Assembly (NCBI GenBank): GCA_020634565.1
Contig: JACKBN010000003.1
Location: 1-64,000 of the forward strand
Direction of reading: 5' to 3'
Length of the DNA: 64,000 nt
DNA from: Ardenticatenaceae bacterium
Lineage (GTDB): Bacteria > Chloroflexota > Anaerolineae > Promineifilales > Promineifilaceae
This document shows, piece after piece, positions 33,727-43,228 of this stretch. Below the pieces are notes generated by a model. That model was not told the DNA's origin. It worked only from the letters and a program-made list of their open reading frames with translations, and ran no database searches. The number at the start of each line of letters is the position of its first letter. Positions within the stretch are counted from its first letter, which is position 1. The position numbers and the translations under genes were made by a program.

Positions 33727-34413
33727 GTGATTATGCATCTCTACATGATCCGCCACGGTCAAAGTTATGTTAACTTACATGACTGGAAAGGCGGCAATAC
33801 CGACGAAGGACTTACCAATCTGGGTCAGGCCCAGGCAGAAGCGCTGGGGCGCTGGCTGCCCAGAGAAATCAAGAAGATTGACGCGCTGTACGCCAGCACG
33901 ATGAAACGCGCCCAAGAAACGGCCGCTCCCATCGCCAACACCTACAGCATTCCCATTATTAACGACGACCGGCTGCGCGAAATTGGCAACAACCGGTTCG
34001 ACCATACCCCCTGGCCTAGCGACGACCTGCCCGAATATGGCTCATTTTGGGGCAGCGAACGGCCGTTTTCCACCATCACTCCCGACCGCCCCGAAGGGGA
34101 ATCAATGATGCACTTCCGCGTGCGCATCGGCCTGTTCATCGAGGAAATGCTGGAAAAACACCGCGAGCAAACCGTGGTCGCCGTCTGTCACGGCGGCGTC
34201 ATTGAGCTGGCTTTTGACCACATGTTTAACGTTGGCCCCTGGCGCCGCTGCGAAGTGTGGAGCAAAAACACGGGCATCACCCATTTTGAATACGTGGAGC
34301 ATCCACTGCGGGAAACGTGGCGACTGTATTTCCAAAGCCGCGTCGAGCACCTGGTCGATGTGCGGCTGCACACCGACGGTCGTGGCCCGGAAAGTCCACG
34401 TTCCGACAAATGA
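33727..34413 (+). CDS. Histidine phosphatase superfamily protein (phosphoglycerate mutase-like)
   Basis: A 228-residue phosphatase with the RHG motif R9-H10-G11-Q-S, the acceptor Glu in a DRLREIGNNRFD block and the second catalytic His in VAVCHGGVIEL. These enzymes go through a phosphohistidine and act on sugar phosphates, nucleotides or phosphoproteins. The start is GTG at 33727 (AAGGA close by) or ATG at 33733. The stop codon overlaps the next start (ATGA), so the methyltransferase is co-translated. Confidence 0.85.
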   Translation: MIMHLYMIRHGQSYVNLHDWKGGNTDEGLTNLGQAQAEALGRWLPREIKKIDALYASTMKRAQETAAPIANTYSIPIINDDRLREIGNNRFDHTPWPSDDLPEYGSFWGSERPFSTITPDRPEGESMMHFRVRIGLFIEEMLEKHREQTVVAVCHGGVIELAFDHMFNVGPWRRCEVWSKNTGITHFEYVEHPLRETWRLYFQSRVEHLVDVRLHTDGRGPESPRSDK

Positions 34414-35429
34414 TAGCCAACGTCATTGCCACGGCCGATCCCGATTTTGCCGCTGCCGCGCTGACGGAACTGCAAAAAGTGGGCGGCCAAATCAGCCAGG
34501 AACTGGCCCCCGGCATCTGGGCAGTGCAGCTGCCGGGCGATTTTTTCGCCCTGGCGGAACAGTGGCGGCAAAATCCGCCCATCTTTGTGCGGCACATTTG
34601 CCCGGTGCAAACCGTGCTCTCGCTGACGGATGGCGTGGCTGAGGTGGTGGAAACGGCCGTTACCACCTTCACCCACCTGCTCGAACCAGACTGGCCCTTT
34701 TCGGTACAAACCCGCGTGTTAGGTGATCTGGAAATCAAACCATTCGACATCAACAAGCCGCTCTCCCAAAAATTGGCAGACGCCTCCGGCGCGCCGCTGG
34801 ACGTGCGCGAGCCGTTCCAAATTTTGTCGGTCGTTCTGGCGGGCGATTCGGCCTACCTGGGTCTGTCGCTGGCAGTGAACAATTTGTCCGATTGGGCGGG
34901 TGGCGTGCGCCGCTTTGCCCGCGAGAAAGAGCAAATCAGCCGGGCCGAATTCAAGCTGCTGGAAGCGCTGGAACTGTTTGGCATCGAGCTGCCGCCGCGC
35001 GGTCGCGCCCTCGATTTAGGTGCGGCTCCCGGCGGCTGGACCCGCGTTTTGCGACAGAAGGAACAGTATGTAACGGCCGTTGATCCCGCCTGGCTGCACG
35101 CTTCTCTGCAAAAAGACAAGGGCGTGCGCCACCTGCGCCTCACCGCCGAGGAGTATCTGGCGGACTATCCGGATACCTACGACGTGATTGTCAATGACAT
35201 GCGGCTGGATGCACGAGATTCGGCGCGATTGATGGGGGAATACGGCCGTTACCTTTACCCGCACGGTCTGGCTCTCATCACCCTCAAACTGCCCGAAAAG
35301 CGGTACGACTCGGCGCTGGACCACGCCCTCAATATCCTGCGGCAGCATTTCACCATCGCCGGGGCGCGTCAGCTTTTCCACAACCGCAGCGAAGTGACGG
35401 TTTATCTCAAGCCTACTGGAAGTAAGTGA
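34410..35429 (+). CDS. RlmM-like SAM-dependent 2'-O-methyltransferase
   Basis: A 339-residue protein with an N-terminal THUMP-like part and a C-terminal RrmJ/FtsJ Rossmann methyltransferase. The SAM motif ALDLGAAPGGWTRVL is near 205, with Asp in NDMRLD and Lys in LITLKLPEK. An upstream Lys (RAEFKLLEAL) and Glu (SEVTVYL) complete the K-D-K-E set used by 2'-O-methyltransferases. RlmM methylates C2498 of 23S rRNA in gamma-proteobacteria; the same target here is a guess. The start at 34410 overlaps the phosphatase stop. Confidence 0.82.
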   Translation: MIANVIATADPDFAAAALTELQKVGGQISQELAPGIWAVQLPGDFFALAEQWRQNPPIFVRHICPVQTVLSLTDGVAEVVETAVTTFTHLLEPDWPFSVQTRVLGDLEIKPFDINKPLSQKLADASGAPLDVREPFQILSVVLAGDSAYLGLSLAVNNLSDWAGGVRRFAREKEQISRAEFKLLEALELFGIELPPRGRALDLGAAPGGWTRVLRQKEQYVTAVDPAWLHASLQKDKGVRHLRLTAEEYLADYPDTYDVIVNDMRLDARDSARLMGEYGRYLYPHGLALITLKLPEKRYDSALDHALNILRQHFTIAGARQLFHNRSEVTVYLKPTGSK

Positions 35430-35475
35430 GTGGGCGAGCCCCAGAAAAAACACGCTACTCGTAAATTCCAGTGAG

Positions 35476-35991
35476 ATGAGAAAAGTCACCAAAAGAAAGT
35501 TTCTACTTTTAGCCACAGCCATTCTGCTAGTTCTGTGTGCAGGGGGCTGGTGGTTCGTGAACGCACAACAAAAAACCTCCATTTACCCAAATGCCAAACT
35601 TATCTACTCGTCAAACCGGTATTCTGAAGTTGGATGGATCAAGCTCAACCAGTTGCAGAATTCCACATTCACAACGAATGATTCATATTTTGAAGTTTTA
35701 CGATGGTTTCTTGACAACAGTTGGAATCCCTCCATTCCGATTGGTATAGAATCCTACCGATTCACCAGAGAGGAAATTATTTCAGCCTCTAAACCAGAAG
35801 TCCGTCTCATTTACTTCGTGAATATTCAGACTATTGAACCTAACCTAACTTGTATTTCACAAGGAAAATATGTTTCAACCGTGCTCGTTGATGGAGAGAT
35901 CATTTATACAAGTCCAGACTATCAGGATGCTAGCTCAGAATATTTTTATAGTGCGCCAGATTGCCTCACAAACAAAACCACTAGTAATTGA
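35476..35991 (+). CDS. Membrane-anchored protein of unknown function
   Basis: A 171-residue protein with a short basic N-terminus and one hydrophobic segment (FLLLATAILLVLCAGGWWFV), then an extracellular domain of about 140 residues. No motif or family is recognised. The codon usage and base composition are more AT-rich than in the flanking methyltransferase gene, and no ACGGCCGT copy occurs in it. Together these suggest a recent arrival. Confidence 0.6.
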   Translation: MRKVTKRKFLLLATAILLVLCAGGWWFVNAQQKTSIYPNAKLIYSSNRYSEVGWIKLNQLQNSTFTTNDSYFEVLRWFLDNSWNPSIPIGIESYRFTREEIISASKPEVRLIYFVNIQTIEPNLTCISQGKYVSTVLVDGEIIYTSPDYQDASSEYFYSAPDCLTNKTTSN

Positions 35992-36033
35992 TTCAGCTAT
36001 GCTATACTAACTCCAATCGGAGGAACTTAATCA

Positions 36034-36336
36034 ATGGCTGAAAAACACCTAAATTTTTTTTCTGATCAAATTCGCACAGCTTTGCCTGAATTGCGGCAGC
36101 AGTATGGTGTCCAGAATTTATGGCTGTTTGGCTCCTATGTGCGGGCAGAACAAAACGAAATCAGCGATTTGGACGTGCTAGTTTCTTTTGAAAATCCCAA
36201 TCTCTCCCTGATTGAGTTTATCCAGTTGGAACAAAAGCTCAGCGAGTTGCTTGGCGTGCGAGTTGATCTTGTGGAAAAGGAAACGCTCAAGCCAAGTATT
36301 GGCCAGCGTGTTTTGCAAGAGGCGCAACCCGTATGA
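36034..36336 (+). CDS. MNT-type nucleotidyltransferase, orphan
   Basis: A 100-residue minimal nucleotidyltransferase. GSYVRAEQNEISDLDVLVSF contains the G-S and D-x-D catalytic pair, and the final Asp is in VRVDLVEKE. Such proteins are normally the antitoxin partner (MntA) of a HEPN toxin; no HEPN gene follows. Instead an arm of a heptad repeat and the end of a broken alpha-galactosidase lie directly downstream, so the partner may have been lost. GGAGG precedes the start. Confidence 0.8.
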   Translation: MAEKHLNFFSDQIRTALPELRQQYGVQNLWLFGSYVRAEQNEISDLDVLVSFENPNLSLIEFIQLEQKLSELLGVRVDLVEKETLKPSIGQRVLQEAQPV

Positions 36337-36365
36337 CCCTCAATCTCTAATCTCCAATCTCCTGA
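36337..36365. repeat. Heptad repeat arm at the end of the alpha-galactosidase
   Basis: Units CTCAAT-C, TCTAATC, TCCAATC, TCCTGAT keep the 7-base register seen in the other elements. Only one arm is present. The stop codon of the alpha-galactosidase lies inside it, and its last residues RRLEIRD are encoded by the repeat. Confidence 0.7.
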
Positions 36366-38628
36366 TGTGCAGCGTACGGCCGTATCCAGAACGGCCGTCT
36401 TCATCCCCACCAATCCCCTGCATCATGAGTTCATACCCACTGGCTGTCAGGCGCACCTTCTGGTAGCGGTCCAGCACCTCATACATGGCCGTGGGGATGA
36501 GCCCACGCAGCGGCACCATGCGCCGGAACTGCCCCATCTTGTGGCTGTGCACCACCACCGAGTACACCGCCTCGCTCCCGTCCGGCAGCACATATAAAAT
36601 CGTCGAAGCCTCCGCCTCTTCCAGCCGCTCCAACCGGTACAAATCGCCACCCTGCACAATGTGGCGAATCCGCTTGTAAAAGGCAATGTACGACGCATAC
36701 TCCTTCAGCTCCGCCTCGTCCAGCCCGTTCAGGCTGGCCCCGATGCCAACGCGCCGCGCATCGCCACATCGAAGCGCGTGCTCAGCTCGTGGAAGCGGCC
36801 CGTCTGATGATTTTTCTCGTGCGTCACCCACGCCTCCATTACCCGCGCCGGATACGCCAAACTGAACCCTTCCTGAATGCGCAGGCGATCCAGCGCGTCG
36901 GTGTTGTCGCTGGTCCATACCTGATCCGTGCGCCCCAAAATGCCCAAGTCGATCCGCGCCCCGCCACCAGAGCAGCTTTCAATCGTCAGATGCGGATATT
37001 TGGCGCGCAGCCGGTCGATGATGCCATACACACCCGCCACGTGCGCCTGCCAGATTGCCTTGCCCACCACCGAGCCGGGTTCGCTGGCGGTGCGGTTCAT
37101 GTCCCACTTGATGAAGGCGATGTTGTACTGTGCCAGCAGGCTGTCTAGCGCGTTAAAAATGGTTTCAACTACTTCTTCACGACCAAAATCCAAAATCAGC
37201 TGGCAGCGGGCTTCCGTGCGCGGCCGTCCGGGGAAGTGCAACGCCCACTCGGGATGCGCCCGGTACAAATCGGAATCAGGATTGACCATTTCTGGCTCCA
37301 CCCACAGGCCAAAATCCATCCCCAGCCGGTTCACCTCGCTGATGAGCGGTTCCAGGCCATTAGGGAACACGTCCGGGCTAACGGTCCAATCGCCCAGCCC
37401 GGCCACATCGAAGCGGCGACCGCCAAACCAGCCGTCGTCCAGGCAAAACAGCTCCACGCCGATGGCCGCCGCTTTTTGCGCCAGCTCAATCTGGTTCTGC
37501 TCGGTGATGCCAAAGTAGGTCGCTTCCCAGGAGTTGTAGAGAATCGGCCGGAATTGATCCGCTGCGGCAGGTCTCCCGACCGTGCCGCTTTTCTCGTGCG
37601 TGTCAGGTGGCACGGCGGGGACGCCGGCCACAGCAACAGGGAGGATGCGCTCGCGGGTAAAGGCGTGCAGCCGACGGCTGGCTCCACCCCACCCTTCATT
37701 ACATTACAGACGCCGCAGACCAGCGCCGGGGTTTTGTGCTGCGCCCCCGCCGCCAGCGTCAGGCCAAAATCGGCGGGATGGTAGCCGCCATGCACGCGCA
37801 CATCGGTGCTGTGGAATTGCTCAAAGCTAAGCTGCCAACTGCCGCTGTAGGCCAACGCGCCAAAGTAGACCGTGCCGTGCTCCTCCCACGCCTGCCCTGG
37901 CCGATTCAGTAGGAAAAATGGGTTGGCAGCGTGCCCGGTCTGCAAGCTGCGGTGCTCGATGACCCGCCGCCCAATGGGCAGCCGCTCCCGCTGCGTCTGG
38001 AACTCCTGAGCCCACGCGCCGGAGACGCTGGTTAGCTCGGTGGTGCCGTTGAGCAGGTGCAGCGCGCCAAAAAGAGCTGCTCAATCTCGATGGGTGTGTC
38101 GCCCGTGTTTTCCAGCTCCAGCCAGCGCTCGATGATGTCCTGCGCAGGGGTGAGCCGGTAGCAAAGCGTGACCGTCAGTGGCTGCACCGGATCAGCCAGC
38201 TTGATGCGTAAGGTTTCACGCGCTTCGCCGTTGGCCGTGGGCAATCCATGCGCCGGGGCCAATCCGGGCTGGGCATCGGTCACAATTTCGTGCGAGACGT
38301 AACGCAGGCGCACGTCACGGATGGGCAGGTGGGGCGCATCGCCGTCGGGCAGTGGGTCTGGCAGGGTGGCAAAGTTAGCTTTGAGCGTGACTTCGTGGGT
38401 GGTGGTGTCGCCAAAGGTGAGCAGCTCGTCGCGGCGGGTTTGGAACTCAAAAGAGGCGTGATCGGAGAGCGTGGGTCGTATCTTCCCAGACAACACCTCA
38501 TTCCCGCCTTCTGGACGCGGCCCCCAGGCCAGATGCACCAGTCGGCCCTTGCTATCCACCTGCATGGCGTAGACGCTGCTGTGCAAAATTAAATTGAACG
38601 TGCGGGTATCAGAGTTAAAGTGAATCAT
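36340..38628 (-). pseudogene. GH36 alpha-galactosidase broken by three frameshifts
   Basis: About 760 codons of a glycoside hydrolase family 36 enzyme split over three changes of frame. The N-terminal part (MIHFNSDTRTFNL... from 38628) carries the supersandwich domain. The catalytic part holds YNSWEATYF, KWDMNR with the nucleophile Asp, SCSGGGARIDLG and the acid/base Asp in SDNTDALDRL. The frame changes near an A5 run at 38069-38073, at a tandem CATTA CATTA at 37697-37706 where removing one copy restores the frame, and near 36748-36756. The 5-base duplication looks like a true mutation; the A-run could be an error. If all are real, the enzyme is dead. Confidence 0.85.
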
Positions 38629-38697
38629 GCGCAGCTCCTTGGCAGATTTTAGTTTTCTCAATGCTACCAAATTTCACCTGGCTCTGCTCAATTTTTC

Positions 38698-38726
38698 TTG
38701 GAAAATGCGTTAACTTTGATTATACT
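38698..38726 (+). promoter_or_regulatory. Promoter of the AT-rich lipoprotein gene
   Basis: TTGGAA (38698-38703), a 17-base spacer and TATACT (38721-38726), about 30 bases upstream of the ATG at 38757. Confidence 0.6.
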
Positions 38727-38756
38727 GCTACAAAAAAGGTTCGACACAATGAACGA

Positions 38757-40139
38757 ATGAAAAGAAAATTATTTTTCTACTGTTCGTTTTCACGTTAACT
38801 TTCGTTGCGTGTACCACAAATTCTGATTCACAAGATAGCGATCAGCAGATTGCCCAAGTGTCCCCTACCTCAACAATAACGCTTGCACCAACAAATACAG
38901 CAACCCCACTCCCTAGTCCAACATCGACGCCAGAACCAACGCACACCCCAACCCTGACACCAATTCCTACCTTTACACCTTCACCAACGCCATCAGCCAC
39001 TCCAGAAGCAATTTGTCCAGATGCTGGTCTACCTACCAGTCTTGATAATTTTCAAAACTCTGGTGACCTTCAAGCATCAATCCTTACATTTTTGAACCAG
39101 GGTGGTCAACTCACTGAACTTCTTGATGAACTTGGCAAATTTGCAGAATCAGAGGTTTTCTATTCTGGAGTAGATGCTGATCTTAATGGAGATAATGTAG
39201 CAGAAATAATCATGACTATAGATACGCTAGATGGCACCGTAGAAGATCATAGTAGAATTCTTGTTTTTCAGTGCCTCGACGGGGAATATCAACCTGTATT
39301 TGTTGATACAGGTAGTCTTTTTCGCTATTTACCACATCCTGTTACCGTTGTTGATATCAATGGAGACTTGCGATTCGAGTTTATTATTGAGGCTGAGGTC
39401 AGTACTTCAGCTTGGGGCTGGGGGTTGGCTGTTTTTAGTTGGCAAGATCACGAGTTTGTTGATTTGCTAACAACTACGGAGGGTGTTCGATTAGGTACTG
39501 GAGCTAACTGGGAAATACGAGATATTAATGAAGATGGAATCCAAGAGTTAATCCTCACGGGTTCAACAATCTTTCATCCAGATGGCGGTTTACCGCGGGA
39601 AGTAAGCCAAACTTTTGAGTTAGCAAACAATGAAGTTTATCAATTAGTTTCAATAGAGTATTTGCCATCAGAGTATCGCCATCATGTACTAGAAGATGGT
39701 CAAAGAGCGTTTGACTCAGGAGATTTGGAATTAGCAGCAAGTTTTTATGAACAAGCTGCTCACGATGACAATCTCACAAATATAGGTTCCTATCACCTTG
39801 GTTATCTTAATGACAATACAGATTCACCAAATGAGTATCAGCGTGCATTTGCTCTCTTTCGTTTATTCACAATCTATTTTCCTTTAGCAGATGAAGAAGG
39901 AGAGAAAACACCTTTAATGAGCTTAAAATCACTTATCCAGAGGAGGAAGTCGGGGAGAATTCACCAGTTTAGCAATTGCATTTCAAAGTGAGCTAGACTC
40001 AGGTAAAACTTACACAGAGGCATGCCAGGAAGTAACACACGTCATTCGTACCAGGTTTCCAGAACTGAGATTACACATTGGATATTGGGGGTATCTGAAT
40101 ACCTCTTACGACTCAGACACAATTTGCATGTTTAATTAA
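38757..40139 (+). pseudogene. AT-rich TP-linker lipoprotein with two frameshifts
   Basis: The coding frame reads a lipoprotein signal (KKIIFLLFVFTLTFVAC, lipobox FVAC). Its only sensible start, ATG at 38757, is one base out of frame at an A4 run (38760-38763); one more A restores MKKKII. A Thr/Pro linker follows, then a domain with an EF-hand-like DADLNGDNVAEI and a TPR-like tail. Near the C-terminus the frame breaks again at a G4 run (39952-39955) and continues for about 60 codons to TAA at 40139 (ending SDTICMFN). Both breaks are homopolymer length changes. The gene is AT-rich and free of the iterated palindrome. Confidence 0.72.
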
Positions 40140-40285
40140 TATTTTTTCCGCGTTTAGTGGCACATTTGGCAAAACTTCCTGCCATAAATCAAACATTGCA
40201 TAATCAAAACCAATGGTGAAAGCCAGCCTCCTGCTTGTCCTGCCCGATACAGCATTTTATACTGCTCAAAAGGGGGTTTTTGATT

Positions 40286-40702
40286 ATGAGCGACAATTAT
40301 CAAATCGAAGCGGTTGACCAACCGGCCTGGGCCATTATTGGTGGCGGCATCAGCGCCTACAACAAGCAGCAAGCCGGGCCGGACAACGGCCAAAACCATT
40401 GTTTTGTCCTGAAAGCGCCAGATGGCGAAGTGGTCGGTGGGGTTATTGCGGCAACTTACTGGAACTGGCTGTACATTGATCTGATGTGGCTGAAGGAAGA
40501 GGTGCGCGGGCAAGGATACGGCCGTAAACTGCTCCAGTTAGCCGAAGAAGAAGGGCGACAGCGCGGGGCAACCCACGCCCATCTGGACACCTTCAGTTTT
40601 CAGGCACCTGGCTTTTACCAAAAACAAGGGTATGAAGTTTTTGGCGAGCTGAAAGATTTTCCGCCGGGGCACACGCGCTATTATTTGGTGAAGGAACTTT
40701 AA
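40286..40702 (+). CDS. GNAT-family N-acetyltransferase
   Basis: A 138-residue GNAT enzyme. The acetyl-CoA pyrophosphate loop is the modified V-R-G-Q-G-Y-G-R-K block, followed by LLQLAEEEGRQRG and the C-terminal FSFQAPGFYQKQGYEVFGEL. The start at 40286 (MSDNYQIEA) is preferred to an upstream frame lacking homology-like sequence. The acceptor is unknown. A second, different GNAT gene begins 24 bases downstream. Confidence 0.85.
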   Translation: MSDNYQIEAVDQPAWAIIGGGISAYNKQQAGPDNGQNHCFVLKAPDGEVVGGVIAATYWNWLYIDLMWLKEEVRGQGYGRKLLQLAEEEGRQRGATHAHLDTFSFQAPGFYQKQGYEVFGELKDFPPGHTRYYLVKEL

Positions 40703-40725
40703 GGCGCCAAATTGGGAGATGTTGA

Positions 40726-41310
40726 TTGACAGCGGCACCAACCATCGTTTTTGCCACTGAGCGTCTGCTGGTGCACCTGGCCACTGTGGCGGATGCGGCA
40801 CTGTTTGCGGCGCTGTGGCAAGACCCAGCCGTGATGACCTACGTGGGCTTTCCGCACGGTTTGGGCATGTCTCATGATGAGATTGTGGACCAGCTCCAGC
40901 AACAAGGGGACAGTCCGTTCTACCACCTGCTGGTTGTCGCCTTAAAAACGACGGGCGAACCAATTGGCGAATGCTTCATGTCTCCACCCAATCAGGCTGG
41001 CATCGCCGAGACGGATGTGAAGCTGCTGCCCGCTTTTTGGGGCAACAAATATGGCGTGGAGGTAAAGCGGGGATTGCTGCAATATTTGTTTGCGCATACA
41101 GACTGTACGGCCGTACAAGCCACCCCCAACATCCACAACATCGCCTCCATCAAAATGCAGGAAGCGGTCGGCGCTGTAAAAGCAGGCACCAGCAAATCAC
41201 TCATTCCCCAACCCGACGGCTCGCCATCCATTATGGTGGAATTCTACATTTACCGCGTCTACAAGCGCATCTGGCAAAAAGCACAGCGCAGCCAAAATGA
41301 TGATGGTTGA
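40726..41310 (+). CDS. GNAT-family N-acetyltransferase (RimJ/RimL-like)
   Basis: A 194-residue GNAT protein of the RimJ/RimL type: TERLLVHLATVADAALFAALWQDP at the N-terminus, GEPIGECFM, then KLLPAFWGNKYGVEVKRGLLQYLF and NIHNIASIKMQEAVGA. The TTG start at 40726 follows GGGAGA. Typical substrates are protein N-termini or small amines. It is convergent with the ECF operon. Confidence 0.82.
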   Translation: MTAAPTIVFATERLLVHLATVADAALFAALWQDPAVMTYVGFPHGLGMSHDEIVDQLQQQGDSPFYHLLVVALKTTGEPIGECFMSPPNQAGIAETDVKLLPAFWGNKYGVEVKRGLLQYLFAHTDCTAVQATPNIHNIASIKMQEAVGAVKAGTSKSLIPQPDGSPSIMVEFYIYRVYKRIWQKAQRSQNDDG

Positions 41311-41323
41311 GAGGAAACGGCCG

Positions 41324-41869
41324 TTATCGTTTCTCGGCCATGTACACAAAAAAGCCAGCTTTGCGCAGCGCCTTTAGCGTCAGGCTGCCCAGCAAACCGC
41401 CCAGCCCACCAAAGAAAATGTAGCTGATCATTGCCCACAGTAACCCCAGCGCCAAAAATCCCACCGGCGCACCCGTCACGATGCCAAACAGCCATTTCAC
41501 CAGGAATTTCGCTGTGTGCCCTATGGCTGCCACAATCGTGGCCGAGATGGGGTCTTCCAAATTGGGGAGCAACAACATCGCCAGATCGGTACCGACGCCA
41601 ACGGCCGTATACGACAAAAACGTGTTGATCGCCCCAAAATCCCCCATGCCCAAAAACGCCGCCAAAATGCCGGAGGTTAAGCCAATCAGACTGGCTGCGC
41701 CCCGCTTGTTCACAATGCCCGCTCCCACCACCATGATCGCCATCCAAAAGAGGCCGGAATGCCCAGACAATTGAATCGGCAACCGCAAGCTAATTTTGGC
41801 CACGACAATCAGCGCGGCGAACAGGGCCAATAAAACAAGTTGAAAGGTAGAAAAGTATCGCGTTTTCAT
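41324..41869 (-). CDS. Putative ECF transporter S component
   Basis: A 181-residue integral membrane protein with five to six hydrophobic segments (FQLVLLALFAALIVVAKISLRLP; LIGLTSGILAAFLGMGDFGA; LGLLWAMISYIFFGGLGGLLGS). The size, topology and position next to ATPase and EcfT genes mark it as the substrate-binding subunit of an energy-coupling factor transporter. The ligand is unknown; neighbours point to tungstate/molybdate or a molybdopterin-related compound. It is the last gene of the leftward run, 4 bases after the membrane-anchored molybdopterin-like domain. Confidence 0.75.
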   Translation of the reverse strand: MKTRYFSTFQLVLLALFAALIVVAKISLRLPIQLSGHSGLFWMAIMVVGAGIVNKRGAASLIGLTSGILAAFLGMGDFGAINTFLSYTAVGVGTDLAMLLLPNLEDPISATIVAAIGHTAKFLVKWLFGIVTGAPVGFLALGLLWAMISYIFFGGLGGLLGSLTLKALRKAGFFVYMAEKR

Positions 41870-41873
41870 AGGC

Positions 41874-42389
41874 TTAGGGGATTGTGATGGTGATTTCGTC
41901 GGTATCCTGCACCCACTCTTCGCGGGTGTCCAGGCGGGGCAGCAGGGAAACGAGCTTCAGCGTGCCGCGCCCAGACAAATCGAACATCACATAGTTGGCG
42001 GGGTCGGCCACTTCGGCCCAGGTGAGCGTAATTTCCTTGTCGCGGTGATTGCTGCGTACGCGGATGAGCGCCTCATCGGGCAAGGGGTCTGCCAGATAAA
42101 AGGTGAGTATATCTGCCAGCAGCCAGCCCTCTTGCGTTTTGCCCTCTTCGGCGTCCGCAAAGCTGGCTTCGGGCAGGGTGCCAATTGCCTCTGGCGTAAA
42201 TGAGGCGACGCGTTCGCCGTTGACGGTGATGGGAATGCTGCCGGGGGCAGCGGTGGGCATGCCTTCGGGCATCAAGCTTTGGTTGCTTTCGGCCACCTGT
42301 TGCCGCCGCAGCGCCTCCACGCCCATGACGCCGCCAATCAGCAGCAGCAAAATGATTCCGGCAATGAGTAAACGTTTGTTTTGAGACAT
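41874..42389 (-). CDS. Membrane-anchored molybdopterin-oxidoreductase-like domain protein
   Basis: A 171-residue protein with an N-terminal hydrophobic anchor (RLLIAGIILLLLIGGVMGVEAL) and an outer domain of about 120 residues. The pattern PITVNGERVASFTPEAIGTLPEASF, GWLLADILTFYL, EITLTWAEVAD resembles the small sulfite-oxidase/molybdopterin-like fold seen on exported proteins. A similar domain is fused to the binding protein at 45445-46814 of the same cluster. It lies between EcfT and EcfS, so it may present or sense the ligand. No catalytic Cys is seen. Confidence 0.65.
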   Translation of the reverse strand: MSQNKRLLIAGIILLLLIGGVMGVEALRRQQVAESNQSLMPEGMPTAAPGSIPITVNGERVASFTPEAIGTLPEASFADAEEGKTQEGWLLADILTFYLADPLPDEALIRVRSNHRDKEITLTWAEVADPANYVMFDLSGRGTLKLVSLLPRLDTREEWVQDTDEITITIP

Positions 42390-42437
42390 GCAATTATCCA
42401 ATTGAAAAAGGCAGGGGGATAAGCAGGAGAACGGCCG

Positions 42438-43148
42438 TTACCACCCCAGCATCCCTAAAAATAGCCAATCGCGCTGCTGCATCGTTAGTTTGTGAAACGG
42501 CCGTCGATGGGGTGAATCAAAACCACGCGCGTGAGCTGCTTCCGTCATTGTCCAGGCCCGTTTGGTGGTGAGCACGATGGCGGGCACGACCAGCACCACC
42601 AATTGCCGCACCTGTGGCACCAACTGCCGCCAGCCGCGCCACACAATCGGCTCCCACGCGCCGCGTGCCTGCTGTGCTTCCTGAATGAGCTGCCATTCAT
42701 GCGCAAACAGCGTCACGCTTTGGAAGGCCAGACTCAGGCTAAAGGCATATCGGTGCGGCAGCCGCAGCCAGGCCAGCACCAACCGCAGCTCACCCGGTGT
42801 GGTGGTGTACACCATAAAAATAAAAGAACTGGCCAGCAAGATGATGCGCAAAGTTACCTGCACGGCCAACGTTAAATCCACAACTACCCAATCGACGACA
42901 AACAAAATGAGCAGCCACCATTTGAGCCGCCACAGCTGACGCAGGGCGATGGGAGCCAGCTTGGCCCAGGCAAACAGCACAGCATACAGTCCAAAAAACA
43001 GCAGCAAGCGCGAAACCGGCACCATCACCAACAGAGAGGCAAACAGCGGCAGCAGCAATCGCACGCGCGGATCGTAGCTGCGCAGCGGGGAATAGGTGAT
43101 GAGCTGAACCGGCTCACGTTTTGTTTTGCGTTTTCTGGCTAAAACCAT
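42438..43148 (-). CDS. ecfT: ECF transporter T component (EcfT)
   Basis: A 236-residue membrane protein of the EcfT/CbiQ family with about five segments. The two Ala-Arg-Gly coupling motifs are present, AQQARGAW and AAHARGFDS; they contact the ATPase grooves. It follows the fused ATPase gene across an 80-base gap that is a heptad hairpin. It transmits ATP-driven movement to the S component. Confidence 0.88.
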   Translation of the reverse strand: MVLARKRKTKREPVQLITYSPLRSYDPRVRLLLPLFASLLVMVPVSRLLLFFGLYAVLFAWAKLAPIALRQLWRLKWWLLILFVVDWVVVDLTLAVQVTLRIILLASSFIFMVYTTTPGELRLVLAWLRLPHRYAFSLSLAFQSVTLFAHEWQLIQEAQQARGAWEPIVWRGWRQLVPQVRQLVVLVVPAIVLTTKRAWTMTEAAHARGFDSPHRRPFHKLTMQQRDWLFLGMLGW

Positions 43149-43154
43149 GGCAAT

Positions 43155-43228
43155 TGTGAATAGTGAATTATGAATTGAGAATTATGAAGTCGAGTCCTCA
43201 TTCACAATTCTCAATTTACAATTCACCA
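43155..43228. repeat. Heptad hairpin between EcfA and EcfT genes
   Basis: Units GTGAATA, GTGAATT, ATGAATT, GAGAATT, ATGAAGT then complementary TCATTCA, CAATTCT, CAATTTA, CAATTCA in strict 7-base register. The stretch folds on itself and sits inside the operon, where it could tune the expression of the downstream genes. Confidence 0.8.

Noticed and set aside
36034..36336. Complete MntA/HepT toxin-antitoxin pair
   Set aside because: No HEPN gene is adjacent on either strand; only the nucleotidyltransferase is present.
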